From: Alphaproteobacteria bacterium
GTDB taxonomy: Bacteria; Pseudomonadota; Alphaproteobacteria; SHVZ01
NCBI GenBank assembly: GCA_016869375.1
Contig: VGEH01000039.1
Location: forward strand, 1 to 33,769
DNA: 33,769 nucleotides
Direction of reading: 5' to 3'
Part shown: positions 8,494-18,300 of the stretch, one piece after another
How the letters are laid out: each line of letters begins with the position of its first letter
Position numbering within the stretch: position 1 is the first letter of the stretch
The notes under the pieces: generated by a model
What the model was told of the DNA's origin: nothing
The model's input: the letters and a program-made list of their open reading frames with translations, nothing else
Database searches by the model: none
Made by a program: the position numbers and the translations under genes

Positions 8494-8578
8494 GGTCGGG
8501 GGATGACCGCGCGGCTTAGAGGGTTTTCACCGTCGCGGGCATGAGAGTTATCGCGCGCCGATCCGGGTCGAGCAAGCC

Positions 8579-9094
8579 TCAGCTGTCGTAGGCGACGAGC
8601 GCCGAGAACGGAACGTCGAGGCGCTTGCGGCCGCCAAGGAAGGTGAGCTCGATGATGCAGGCGGCGGCCGGGACGATGCCGCCCATGTCGCGCACCAGCC
8701 CGATCGCCGCGGCGAGCGTGCCTCCGGTCGCGAGCAGGTCGTCGAGCACGACGACTCGTTGGCCGGGCGCCACCGCGTCCGACTGCACCTCCATCGTGTC
8801 CGAGCCGTATTCGAGCTTGTAGGTGAAGGCCTTGGTCTTGCCCGGAAGCTTGCCCTTCTTGCGCACCATGATGAAGCCGCAACCGAGCTTGAGCGCCAGC
8901 GGCGCGGCGACCAGGAAGCCCCGCGATTCGATGCCAGCCAGAATGTCCGGCTTGTGCGGCGCGATCTGCTCGGCGAGGCGGTCGACCGTCGCCTGCCAGG
9001 CCGGCGGATGCTTCAGCAGGGTCGAGATGTCGTAGAAGAGGATGCCCGGCTTGGGAAAGTCCGGGATGCCGCGGATATGCGTCTTCAGATCCAT
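8579..9094 (-). CDS. apt: Adenine phosphoribosyltransferase
   Basis: [40 protein letters not shown] loop [14 protein letters not shown]; start MDLK at complement 9094. Confidence 0.95.
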   Translation of the reverse strand: MDLKTHIRGIPDFPKPGILFYDISTLLKHPPAWQATVDRLAEQIAPHKPDILAGIESRGFLVAAPLALKLGCGFIMVRKKGKLPGKTKAFTYKLEYGSDTMEVQSDAVAPGQRVVVLDDLLATGGTLAAAIGLVRDMGGIVPAAACIIELTFLGGRKRLDVPFSALVAYDS

Positions 9095-9370
9095 CGAGGG
9101 GTCCGGTTCAGGGTGGTGGTGCGGCGGAAAGGCCGCGCACCCTAGCAAGGCCATGCTGCGACGCGCCAGCCCTTCGCGGTTGCAGCGAATCGTAAATGCG
9201 GTATCTCCGTCCGCATACGCCCCAAGAGCCAGAAATGCTGTTGTGCAACCTATTGGTATCTCACGATCTTTGCGCTTAATCTCGCTCGTCACATGATAAA
9301 GTGTCCATAACTCCATAAGAATATTGATGTTCCGGGCGTTACTCACAGGGGCCCACGACTCGCTTGACCG

Positions 9371-9389
9371 CATGCCCCGGCGGGGTATG
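9371..9389 (+). promoter_or_regulatory. Short hairpin upstream of small membrane protein gene
   Basis: CATGCCCC-GGC-GGGGTATG; 8-bp stem with one G.U. Confidence 0.35.
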
Positions 9390-9452
9390 AAAGACGAGGG
9401 AGCGAGACCCATTCCGGAACCGAAGCCCACCTGGGGAGGGGCAAGGCCGCGA

Positions 9453-9707
9453 ATGACGGACTTGGCAGAAAGATCGGAAGACGGCCTGGGCCGGATCGGC
9501 CGCCTGGCCCTGCGGGCGGTGCTCGTCCTGATTCTGGCGAGTCCCATCGTGGTCGGCTTCCTGCTCGCGCCCAAGGCGGACGACATGCCGCCCCCGCCGG
9601 AGCTCACCGCACCGGCCTCGGTCACCACGCTGCCGGAAGCCGTGCGCCGCGTGCTGCCGACGGCGGTGCAGGACACCACGGCGTCAAGGACGATGTCCGG
9701 CGGCTGA
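9453..9707 (+). CDS. Small single-pass membrane protein of unknown function
   Basis: 84 aa from internal ATG of ORF 9324-9707; hydrophobic segment [21 protein letters not shown] then Pro-rich region. Confidence 0.5.
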   Translation: MTDLAERSEDGLGRIGRLALRAVLVLILASPIVVGFLLAPKADDMPPPPELTAPASVTTLPEAVRRVLPTAVQDTTASRTMSGG

Positions 9708-9838
9708 AGCCGGCCCCGCGGCGCGTCGCGAGGGTCTCCGCGCCTCGAGATCCGCGACTCGCTGAACGGCGGCCGCCGTCTATGACCGGGTGGGGCTTCC
9801 CGCTATAAGGCGACCCTCAGGGAGGCGGCCGGAAGCGG

Positions 9839-11236
9839 ATGAGCGTCGTGGAGACGGAAGCAAGAGCCCGAGCGATGACCGCGGCCGATCCGCTGGATAT
9901 CGGCGGCCACCACCTGTCGGTCACGACAGCCTTCAGGACCGGCGATGTCGCGGCCTGGGTGCGCGCTTATGAGCAGGCCGCAAGCACCATCGGCCAGCGC
10001 GCCGGAGAGCTGACGCCCGAGCGCCTGCGGCAGTTCGGGCTCCTGGCCGAGCAGTTCGTGCGCATGGCCGAGCTCCGCATGGCCGAGCTTGGCCAGATGG
10101 CATTCGATCCGGGGCTGATCGCGGGATTCGCCGATCAGGCGCGGCATGCGGCGAATATCGGCGGCATCGTCGGCGATGGCACGCTCGTCGAGAGCGGACG
10201 CCGCCTCGCGGATCGCTTCTGGCAGGTGTCGTCGCCGGCAGGTGGACAGGTTCGGACCTATTGGCGTCCGGACTCGCCGCCCCAGCTGCAGGTGGAGCCG
10301 ACCAACCACTGCAATCTGAAATGCACCATGTGTCCGCGGACCACCGCGATGACGCGGCCGCTCGGGCACATGGAAGAGGATGTCTGGCGGCGGATCCTGA
10401 GCAGCTGGAGCGCGCGAGAGATTATCTACACCTTCGCCGACATCGCGCCGGGCAGCGGCTTCCGCCATGTCTTCCGCGGCGGCGTGCGCCTGTTCTTCCT
10501 CGGCGAGTTCCTGATGCATCCGAACTTCGAGGCCTTCATCCGCATCAGCGAGGAGCTCGGCGCGAATGTCGGCGTCCAGACCAACGGAACGCTGCTGGCT
10601 AAGCGAAGCCTGAGACGGCGATTGCTCGAAGCGGCGCCGCGCGGGCTCACGATCTCGCTCGACGGCATGGATGCCGCGACCTATCAGGCCGTCCGCGCCG
10701 GCGGCAAATGGTCGGCGGTCAAGGAAGCGATCGAGACCTTCATCGCCGAGCGCGATGCCGCCGGGCTTGCCGAGCGCATGCCGGTCCAGCTTGTCACCAT
10801 CCTGCCGGATGAGACGGCAGCTTCGCGCGAGAGGGCCCGCGCCTTTCTCGGCACCATCGCGGAGGGCCGGCTGAAGGTGGGCTTCCTGCAGCTCGGCAGC
10901 AGCAACCCCGTTTCGTTCTACAATGCCTCGGGCGAGATCGCGGAAGCCGCCTTCGTTCCGGATCACAAGGTGACGGCGGACCGGCCCTCCTGCTTCGAGC
11001 CGCTGGAGAAGCTGCAGGTCCTCTGGGACGGCCGCATCAGCGCCTGCTGCAACGACATCGACGGGACCATCGCGCTCGGGCACGCGACCGAGGGTGTCGA
11101 TGCGATCTGGCAGAGCGAGCCGATGCACCGCCTGCAGCGCGCGCATCTCGAGCATCGCCTCGCGGACTATGCCTTGTGCCAGAGCTGTCTCGGCGTCGAC
11201 GCCGAGGCGCGGCCGCGCGCGCTCGCGCCTGCCTAA
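9839..11236 (+). CDS. Radical SAM protein with SPASM-like C-terminus
   Basis: CNLKCTMC cluster motif, downstream Cys set (CFEPLEKLQVLWDGRISACCND ... CQSC), about 150-aa N-terminal extension. Confidence 0.9.
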   Translation: MSVVETEARARAMTAADPLDIGGHHLSVTTAFRTGDVAAWVRAYEQAASTIGQRAGELTPERLRQFGLLAEQFVRMAELRMAELGQMAFDPGLIAGFADQARHAANIGGIVGDGTLVESGRRLADRFWQVSSPAGGQVRTYWRPDSPPQLQVEPTNHCNLKCTMCPRTTAMTRPLGHMEEDVWRRILSSWSAREIIYTFADIAPGSGFRHVFRGGVRLFFLGEFLMHPNFEAFIRISEELGANVGVQTNGTLLAKRSLRRRLLEAAPRGLTISLDGMDAATYQAVRAGGKWSAVKEAIETFIAERDAAGLAERMPVQLVTILPDETAASRERARAFLGTIAEGRLKVGFLQLGSSNPVSFYNASGEIAEAAFVPDHKVTADRPSCFEPLEKLQVLWDGRISACCNDIDGTIALGHATEGVDAIWQSEPMHRLQRAHLEHRLADYALCQSCLGVDAEARPRALAPA

Positions 11237-11640
11237 GCGACGCGATAGACCGTCGCGAAGAAGCAGCGCCACTCGCCGTTCACGCGCCGGAACACATCGA
11301 CATAGCGCGTGTTGAACGCGACCCACTTGCCGTCGATCAGGCGCTCGTAGCGGTTGCGTGCGGTGACCACGGCGGTATCGCCCTCGATCCGCGTCGCCAC
11401 CTGGTCGTGCACGAGATTGCGGAAGGGCGGCTGCGCGAGGCAGGTCTTGTCGAACTCGGGGCGCTGCACCGTGCGACCGTCGCTGCCATCCATGAACATG
11501 AAGCTGGCGTCGAGCGCCTTGCCCCAGAGCGTGTCGAGATCCTTGCCGTAGTAGCTGCGCACGAACAGATCGTCGAGCTTGCGCAGCGTCGGATCGAGCG
11601 CCGGATTGTCGAGATCGCGGTTGTCCATCTCTACGCTCAT
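11233..11640 (-). CDS. SnoaL/NTF2-like (DUF4440-type) protein
   Basis: 135 aa from MSVEMDNRD; pattern DDLFVRSYYGKDLDTLWGKAL...VATRIEGDTAVVTARNRYER..WRCFFATVYRVA. Confidence 0.7.
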   Translation of the reverse strand: MSVEMDNRDLDNPALDPTLRKLDDLFVRSYYGKDLDTLWGKALDASFMFMDGSDGRTVQRPEFDKTCLAQPPFRNLVHDQVATRIEGDTAVVTARNRYERLIDGKWVAFNTRYVDVFRRVNGEWRCFFATVYRVA

Positions 11641-11641
11641 G

Positions 11642-11731
11642 TCAGGTAGCCTCGTCGTCCTTGCGGGAACAGAGCCGGGAGAGCAGGACATCGAGCGCCT
11701 TGCCCTCGGGGTCGGGTGTGGGATTGGTCAT
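11642..11731 (-). CDS. Possible 29-aa small ORF immediately upstream of the NTF2-like gene
   Basis: ATG at complement 11731, MTNPTPDPEGKALDVLLSRLCSRKDDEAT then TGA; next ATG 1 nt after the stop; high-GC third positions. Confidence 0.4.
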   Translation of the reverse strand: MTNPTPDPEGKALDVLLSRLCSRKDDEAT

Positions 11732-11891
11732 GTTCGTTCCATCTTGGCGGGCCTGTGATCATAGTCGGTCACCGTCTCTCCGTTCGACCGCGCACTCGCC
11801 TCAATGCTGGGTGGGGGTGGTCAATTTTTGATCGTACTGTCACACTAGGAAAGAGTTCCAGGCATGGGCTCAGAGGATACGGCGAGGCTAG

Positions 11892-12845
11892 GTGCCGTCA
11901 GTCTCGGTCATCATCCCGGCATACAATCGGCGGCGCTATATCCGCCGCGCGGTTGAGAGCGTCCTTTGCAGTTCCGGTGGGAACATCGAGGTAATCGTCG
12001 TCGATGATGGGTCGACCGATGGTACTCCGGAGGTAGTGGGCGCCATCTCGGATCGACGCGTCCGGCTGTTGCGTATGGAGAGCAATGGCGGGACCTCGGC
12101 CGCGCGAAATCGTGGGATCGAAGAGGCCAGGGGAGATCTGATCGGCTTTCTCGACAGCGACGATCTGGCCACGGCAGGCCGGTTCGAAGCGCAGGCGCAT
12201 CGTTTCTCTTCGCAACCTGAGTTGGCCCTGCTCGGTGGCTCGGTCGAGCGTATGGACGCCGAGGGGAGAGCGATCGAGCGCCAGATCCGACCATTCGGCG
12301 ACACCGAGGCGCGCTGGTTCCTGCTGTTCGACAATCCGTTTACGGCGTCCACTGTGATGGTCCGCAGGACAGATCTCCTCCGTCACAATCTGCGCTTCGA
12401 CGTCGCAATAAAGTTCGTCGAGGACTACGACCTTTGGTCGCGTTTGCTCCGTCACGGCGGCAAGGCCGAGATCGCCAGCGACGTTTGGGTTCGATACCGC
12501 GTACACGATGGCCAGCTGACGGTGCGTGAGGCTGAAGTCAGCGCTGCCGCCGGCCGAGTGTCTACCCGAAACCTGGGCGCCATCGGTATTCACTACGCCG
12601 ACGAGCCGACCGCCGTCGCGATCCGTCAACTGTTCCATCAGTTCGCCGTCGTGCGCCTCGCCTATCCGGGCAACCCCTCGATCGAGGTCGCGCAGTGGCG
12701 GTGCCTCGGGGCCTTCATCAGGATATTCGAGCAGTTCCGGCGACAGGCAGGCTTGGACGAAGGCATGCTCACGCAGATCGAGCGCGACCTCAAGGATCGG
12801 CTCTATGCGATCATGCTGGAGCAGATGGAGCAGCCGGCGGCCTAG
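11892..12845 (+). CDS. Family 2 glycosyltransferase
   Basis: VSVIIPAYNRRRYIRRAVESVL, VIVVDDGSTDGT, GFLDSDD motifs; GTG start. Confidence 0.92.
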   Translation: MPSVSVIIPAYNRRRYIRRAVESVLCSSGGNIEVIVVDDGSTDGTPEVVGAISDRRVRLLRMESNGGTSAARNRGIEEARGDLIGFLDSDDLATAGRFEAQAHRFSSQPELALLGGSVERMDAEGRAIERQIRPFGDTEARWFLLFDNPFTASTVMVRRTDLLRHNLRFDVAIKFVEDYDLWSRLLRHGGKAEIASDVWVRYRVHDGQLTVREAEVSAAAGRVSTRNLGAIGIHYADEPTAVAIRQLFHQFAVVRLAYPGNPSIEVAQWRCLGAFIRIFEQFRRQAGLDEGMLTQIERDLKDRLYAIMLEQMEQPAA

Positions 12846-12870
12846 TCAGGACAGGCCCTCCGTACCGCGG

Positions 12871-14001
12871 CTAGCCCTCCAGGCTCAGCCGGTCCGGCGA
12901 TAGATCGGCGGCATCGATGCCGCGGTCGGCCATGTCGGCGGGGAAGGGGCGGCCGCGCGCCAGGTCGCCGGCGATGCGCGCCATGCCGGGGCAGGTCTGG
13001 ATGCCGTAGCCGCCTTGTCCGGCGAGCCAGAAGAAGCCCGGCGTCTTCTTCGAGAAGCCGCAGACCATCGTCTTGTCGGCGACGAAGGAGCGGAGCCCCG
13101 CCCATTTGGAATGGAAGCGGCCGACGCCGAAGGCGAGCACCTGCTCGATGCGGTCGACGGCGATGGCGAGGTCCAGCTCTTCCGGCTGCGCATCGCAGGG
13201 TTCCGACGGCGTCTCGTCCGCCGGGCTGCCGAGGAGCCGGCCGGACTCGGGCTTGATGTACCAGGTCTCGTCGACATCGATCACCGCCGGCACCTTCTCG
13301 ACAGGCGTCCCCTTGGGCACGTCGAAGGTGAAGGCGGTGCGGCGCTTCGGCACCAGGCCGACGGTCTTGGTGCCGGCCATGCGCGCGATCACATCGGCCC
13401 AGGCGCCGGCGGCGTTGATCACCACAGGCGCACGGAAGGTCCCGGCGCGGGTCTCGACCGTCCAGTCGCCGTCCCGCGAAAGGCCGAGCACTTCGGCGTC
13501 GGTGATCACCTTGCCGCCGCGTGCGCGCAGCCCTTTCAGGAAGCCATGATGAATCGCGTGCACGTCCATGTCGCGCGCATCCGGCTCCCACACCGCGGCC
13601 TTGGCATAGCCGGGCTTGAGGAACGGGACCTTCATCGCGAGCTCGTTGGCGCCGATCATCGACACCGAGCCGACCGTGCGCTGGCCCTCCTCGAGCGCGA
13701 GCGCGAGCGAGGCCTCCTGGTCGTCGCGGCCGATCAGCAGCGTACCCCGAGGCGTCAGCAGCGGATGCTCGGTGAAGCCCTGCGGCGGGCTCTCGAAGAA
13801 GGCGCGGCTGCCGCTGGTGATCGCGCGGATCACGCGGTTGCCGTAGACCTCGGTGTACAAGGCGGCCGAACGGCCGGTGGTGTGATAGCCCGGCTGGCTT
13901 TCGCGCTCGAGCACGATCACCCTGGAGTCGCTGGCGAGCTCGTAGGCGGATGAAGCGCCGGCGATGCCGGCGCCGATGACGATGAAATCGGCGGTTTCCA
14001 T
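12871..14001 (-). CDS. FAD-dependent oxidoreductase, DadA/glycine oxidase-like
   Basis: FIVIGAGIAGASSAYELA, RSAALYTEVYGN, INAAGAWAD, GQGGYGIQTCPGMA; start METAD at complement 14001. Confidence 0.88.
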   Translation of the reverse strand: METADFIVIGAGIAGASSAYELASDSRVIVLERESQPGYHTTGRSAALYTEVYGNRVIRAITSGSRAFFESPPQGFTEHPLLTPRGTLLIGRDDQEASLALALEEGQRTVGSVSMIGANELAMKVPFLKPGYAKAAVWEPDARDMDVHAIHHGFLKGLRARGGKVITDAEVLGLSRDGDWTVETRAGTFRAPVVINAAGAWADVIARMAGTKTVGLVPKRRTAFTFDVPKGTPVEKVPAVIDVDETWYIKPESGRLLGSPADETPSEPCDAQPEELDLAIAVDRIEQVLAFGVGRFHSKWAGLRSFVADKTMVCGFSKKTPGFFWLAGQGGYGIQTCPGMARIAGDLARGRPFPADMADRGIDAADLSPDRLSLEG

Positions 14002-14045
14002 GGCCGCGCGTGATAGCATCTTTCTCTGGCGCAAGGGAGAGGCCG

Positions 14046-14462
14046 ATGGCGACCGGGCAATGCTTCTGCGGCGCGGTGCGCTTCGAGACGACGGGCATGC
14101 CGAAATGGGTCGCGCATTGCCATTGCACCATGTGCCGGCGCGCGCATGCCGCGGGCTACGTCACCTGGGTGGGGTATCCCACGGGCGCGATGCGCCTGAC
14201 CCAGGGCGCGGAGAACATCACGATCTACAAGTCATCGCCGCCGGCCAGCCGCGAGTTCTGCAGGATCTGCGGCAGCCAGCTGTTGTTCCGCCACGAGAGC
14301 TATGCGGATGAGGTGCATATCCCCCGGGCGCTATTCGAGGGCGACGTGGGTATGGAACCCAGGGCGCATATCTATTTTTCGGACAAGGCCGAGTGGATAC
14401 GGGTCCACGACGATCTCAAGAGGAAGGGTGGCGCCAGCGGGCTGGAGCCGCTCCAGGATTAG
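14046..14462 (+). CDS. GFA (glutathione-dependent formaldehyde-activating)-like zinc-binding protein
   Basis: GQCFCGAVRFE, HCHCTMCRRAHA, FCRICGSQL motifs. Confidence 0.88.
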   Translation: MATGQCFCGAVRFETTGMPKWVAHCHCTMCRRAHAAGYVTWVGYPTGAMRLTQGAENITIYKSSPPASREFCRICGSQLLFRHESYADEVHIPRALFEGDVGMEPRAHIYFSDKAEWIRVHDDLKRKGGASGLEPLQD

Positions 14463-14869
14463 CGCATCGTCAGGCTCTTGAGCACCGCATCGACGCGCAG
14501 CTTGAGGGCACCGAGCGAGACCGGCTTCACCAGATATCCCGAGACATTGTGTTCCTTGGCGAAGGTCACCGTGTCGCGACTGGAGTCGGAAGTCAGGAAG
14601 ACCACCGGTATGCGCGCGACCGCGCGTTCCTCGAGGATGCGCAGGTTCGACATGAACTGGCGGCCGTCGACCGGCTCCATATGCACGTCGCAGAGGATCA
14701 GAGTCGGCTTCCACTGGATGGCCTGGTCGAGACCGGTCTTGCCGTCGCCGGCCTCGAGCACGGTGCGGATGCCGATCTGGATCAGCATGTTCTTGATGAG
14801 CTTGCGCACGCTCGTCATATCCTCGATGACGAGGACGACGACCCCTTCGTAAGTGTTGGATTCACTCAT
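14459..14869 (-). CDS. Single-domain (CheY-like) response regulator
   Basis: VLVIEDMTSVRKLI, phospho-acceptor LILCDVHMEPV, FLTSDSSRDT, YLVKPVS. Confidence 0.92.
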   Translation of the reverse strand: MSESNTYEGVVVLVIEDMTSVRKLIKNMLIQIGIRTVLEAGDGKTGLDQAIQWKPTLILCDVHMEPVDGRQFMSNLRILEERAVARIPVVFLTSDSSRDTVTFAKEHNVSGYLVKPVSLGALKLRVDAVLKSLTMR

Positions 14870-14950
14870 GCCATCCCCCGGGCGGCTCTTCCTCGGCGGC
14901 GATCATGAACGAAAGCGCGGCGTTCTGCTCCTATTTCCGCAGCGCGGCGC

Positions 14951-15361
14951 TCACCTTGGTGCGGATCCCTTCAGCACCGCGTCGAGCCTCGATTTGAGGT
15001 CGGTCAGCGACACCGGCTTCACCAGATAGCCGTTGACATTGTGCTCCTTGGCGAAGAGCACGGTGTCGCGGTTGGCGTCGGCGGTGAGGAAGATGACCGG
15101 CGTCAGGGCGATCGAGCGCACCTTGAGGCCGCGTAGCGTCCGGAGGAACTCGCGGCCGCTCACCGGCTCCATGTGCACGTCACAAAGGATCACGGTCGGC
15201 CGCGTCCGCACGGTCTCGTCGAGCCCGGCTTTGCCCTCGCCCGCCTCGACCACCGAGACGATGCCGATCTGCAGCAACAGGCGTTTGATCAGGAGCCGCG
15301 TGTGCGACTCGTCCTCGATGATCAGGACGGTGACGCCGTTATAGGGGGAAGCCTGGGCCAT
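14951..15361 (-). CDS. Single-domain (CheY-like) response regulator, paralog of the 14459-14869 gene
   Basis: VLIIEDESHTRLLI, VILCDVHMEPV, FLTADANRDT, YLVKPVS; same length, ungapped alignment. Confidence 0.92.
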   Translation of the reverse strand: MAQASPYNGVTVLIIEDESHTRLLIKRLLLQIGIVSVVEAGEGKAGLDETVRTRPTVILCDVHMEPVSGREFLRTLRGLKVRSIALTPVIFLTADANRDTVLFAKEHNVNGYLVKPVSLTDLKSRLDAVLKGSAPR

Positions 15362-15370
15362 GGGCCGACC

Positions 15371-18300
15371 TCACGCGGGCTGGGGAAGGGAGGCGACGGC
15401 GCCGGCGACCTCGTCGAGGCTCTTGCGGAGCCCTCCCGAGAAGAGGCGCGCGGTGTCGAGATCGCCGTCGTCGAGACAATCCTGCATGTCGGCGGCAAGC
15501 TGGCCGAGCCTGACGGCGCCGACCGAGCGCGCCGCGCCCTTGAGCGCATGCGCATGGCGCCGGGCTTGCGCCGCGTCATCCGCGTCCAGTGCCGCCTGCA
15601 TCGCCGCCGCGTTGCGTTCGGACTCGACGACGAAGCTGCCGAGGAAGGCGAGCGAATCCTCGTTGACGCCGCCGAAGGCCTCGCCGATCGGTGTGAGATC
15701 GAGAACCTGCGGATCGATGCCCGGTATCGCCGGTGATCCCGGTGTCGCCGGTGGCCGCTCCTCCTGCCGACGCCGGAAGTCCGCCGCCTCAGGCAGGAAG
15801 CGCGCCAGCGTTTCCGCCAGACGCGCCGAGTCGATCGGCTTGGTCAGATACGCATCCATGCCGGCGTCCAGGCATTGCTGCTCGGTGCCGGCGAGGGCAT
15901 CGGCGGTGAGTGCGACGATCGGCAGGCGGCCGCCGCCATCGGCCTCGCGTCGGCGGATCGCGCGCGTGAGCTCGAAGCCGTCCATCTCCGGCATGTGGAA
16001 GTCGGTGAGAAGAAGACCGTAATTGCCGCCGGCCTCGATGCGCGTCAGGGCCTCGCGTCCGTCCTCGGCGAGCTCATGGGCATATCCCCGCTGGCTCAGC
16101 AGGCGCGAGATCACGATGCGGTTGGTCTCGTTGTCCTCGGCGACCAGGATCAGGACGCCGGCGGCGCGCGCCTCCTCGATCGGCGGCGGGGCGAAGCCGG
16201 TCGCGTCGGCGCTGCCGGGCAGGCTGGCGTCTTCCAGGTCGGCACGGCCGAGCGATGCCGCGATCACGCGCCAGAGTCGGCGGCGGCGGATCGGCACCGT
16301 CATCGCCGCGAGCAGGCCGAGGCGATCCGCCTCGCTGAGCGTCGAGGCCAGCCCACGCGGCGCGACCAGCGCGATCTTGATCCCGGACTCCGCGAGCATG
16401 CGAACCCGGAACAGCGCCGTCTCCCGGTCTGCTTCGGCGGCGATGAGCGCGAGATCGGCGGCGCCGGGCTCGACCTCGGCGTCGAGCGCCTCGAAGCGGG
16501 CGGCGATGCCGGCCCAGCGCAGCTGGCGTTCGAGCGCCCGGCGCTGGGTGTCGGCGAAGCCGAGCGCGACCACCCGCGCATCGTCGATCTTGGGATCCGG
16601 CCGCTCGGCCTCGGGCATGACGGCGGGGAAGGGCAGCGCGGCCCAGAAGGTCGAGCCGGCGCCGAGCGTGGACTCGACGCCGACGGAACCTCCCATCAGC
16701 TCGACGAGCCGCCGGCAGATCGAGAGCCCGAGTCCGGTGCCGCCATAGCGCCGCGCGGTCGAGGTGTCGGCCTGCTGGAAGGCCTGGAACATTCGGCCTT
16801 TCTGTTCCTCGCTGAGCCCGATGCCGGTGTCGATCACCTCGAAGCGCAGCTTCTCCGCGCCCTCGATCGAGGGCAGGCGCTCGACCCGGAGCACGACGCT
16901 GCCCTTGTCGGTGAACTTGACCGCGTTGCTCAACAGGTTGAGCAGGACCTGGCGGAGACGGGTCGGATCGCCGATCAGACGGTCGGGAATGGAAGGATCG
17001 GCGTCGACGGCCAGCGTCAGGTCCTTGTCGGCGGCGCGGCCGGCGATCAGCTCGCCGGCGCCCTCGACGATCTCGAGCAGCGAGAACTCGACGGACTCGA
17101 TGTCGAGCTTGCCGGCCTCGATCTTCGAGAAGTCGAGGATGTCGTTGATGATGGTCAGCAGCGCCTGCGAGGAGCTGCGGATCACCTGGCTCATCGAGCG
17201 CTGGTCGGATGAGAGCTTCGTCTGCTCCAGCATCTCGGCCATGCTCATGACGCCGTTCATCGGCGTGCGGATCTCGTGGCTCATCATCGCGAGGAAGGAG
17301 GATTTGGCCTGCGTCGCGGCCTCGGCGTCCTCCTTGGCCTGACGGAGCTCGTCGTCGCGCCGCTTGCGGCGGGTGATGTCGCGGATGAAGTTGCAGGCGA
17401 ACTCGTAAGTTCCGGTCTTGATGTGCTTGATGCTGCTCTCGATCGGCATCAGCGAGCCGTCGGCCCGGATCATGCTGCGCTCGAGCGGCGCCTCGCGCTT
17501 GCCGTCCTTGATCGCCTGCCACAGCCGCTCGGCGTCGGCGCGCGTCACGCCCGGGATCTGGATCACCTCGCTCGCGTGGCGGTCATGCAACGCGCCCGGC
17601 TCGTATCCCGCCATGGTGGCCGCCATGCGGTTGGCCTCGATGATCGTGCCCTTGGGATCGATCCAGATGATGCCCTCGGCGGCGTTCTCGAGCGTGAAGT
17701 GGGCGACGCTGAGCTTGTCGTTCGCCTCCTGCACCTGGCGGAAGGTGCGTCCGACGACGACGTAGGTCAGCAGGAAGAGCAGCATCAGGACGCCGAGATA
17801 GGCGCCGCCGGGCAGCGCGTAGGTGCGCACCACCTCGGCGTGGAGATGGTCGAGCGGCATGATCTCGATCAGCCGCCAGGGCGCGCCGTCGAAGGAGCGA
17901 TAGGTGACGGCGACGCCGTCGCCGACCTCCTGGCCGAAGCGCCGCACCGAGAGCGAGCCGAGCACCGAACCGTGCAGGCTCTCGGGCAGGCGCTGCTGCA
18001 GGCCGCCCATCTCGCTGAGGCTCGTGAGGTTGGACTCGGCGAGGATGCGCCGGCGGTTGTCGACCAGCAGCAGCGTCCCCTCGCTGTCGGCCGAGCGCAG
18101 GAAGTCCTGCAGCTCGGCGACCGGCACCTCCATGGCGACGACGCCGGCGAAGCGCTGCCCGTCATAGACCGGCGCGCCGCGGACGAGGACATGCCCAGGC
18201 CCGGTCTCGCTTCGATAGGCCGGCGTCCAGAAGGCCGAGCGCGACGGATTCAGCTCCGGCGTGCCGTACTGGTAGAAGTCGTTGGTGAAGAAAGTGTCGT

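Noticed and set aside
6682-8544. 620-aa plus-strand ORF
   Set aside because: Antisense to the ABC transporter genes, which have clear Walker and signature motifs.
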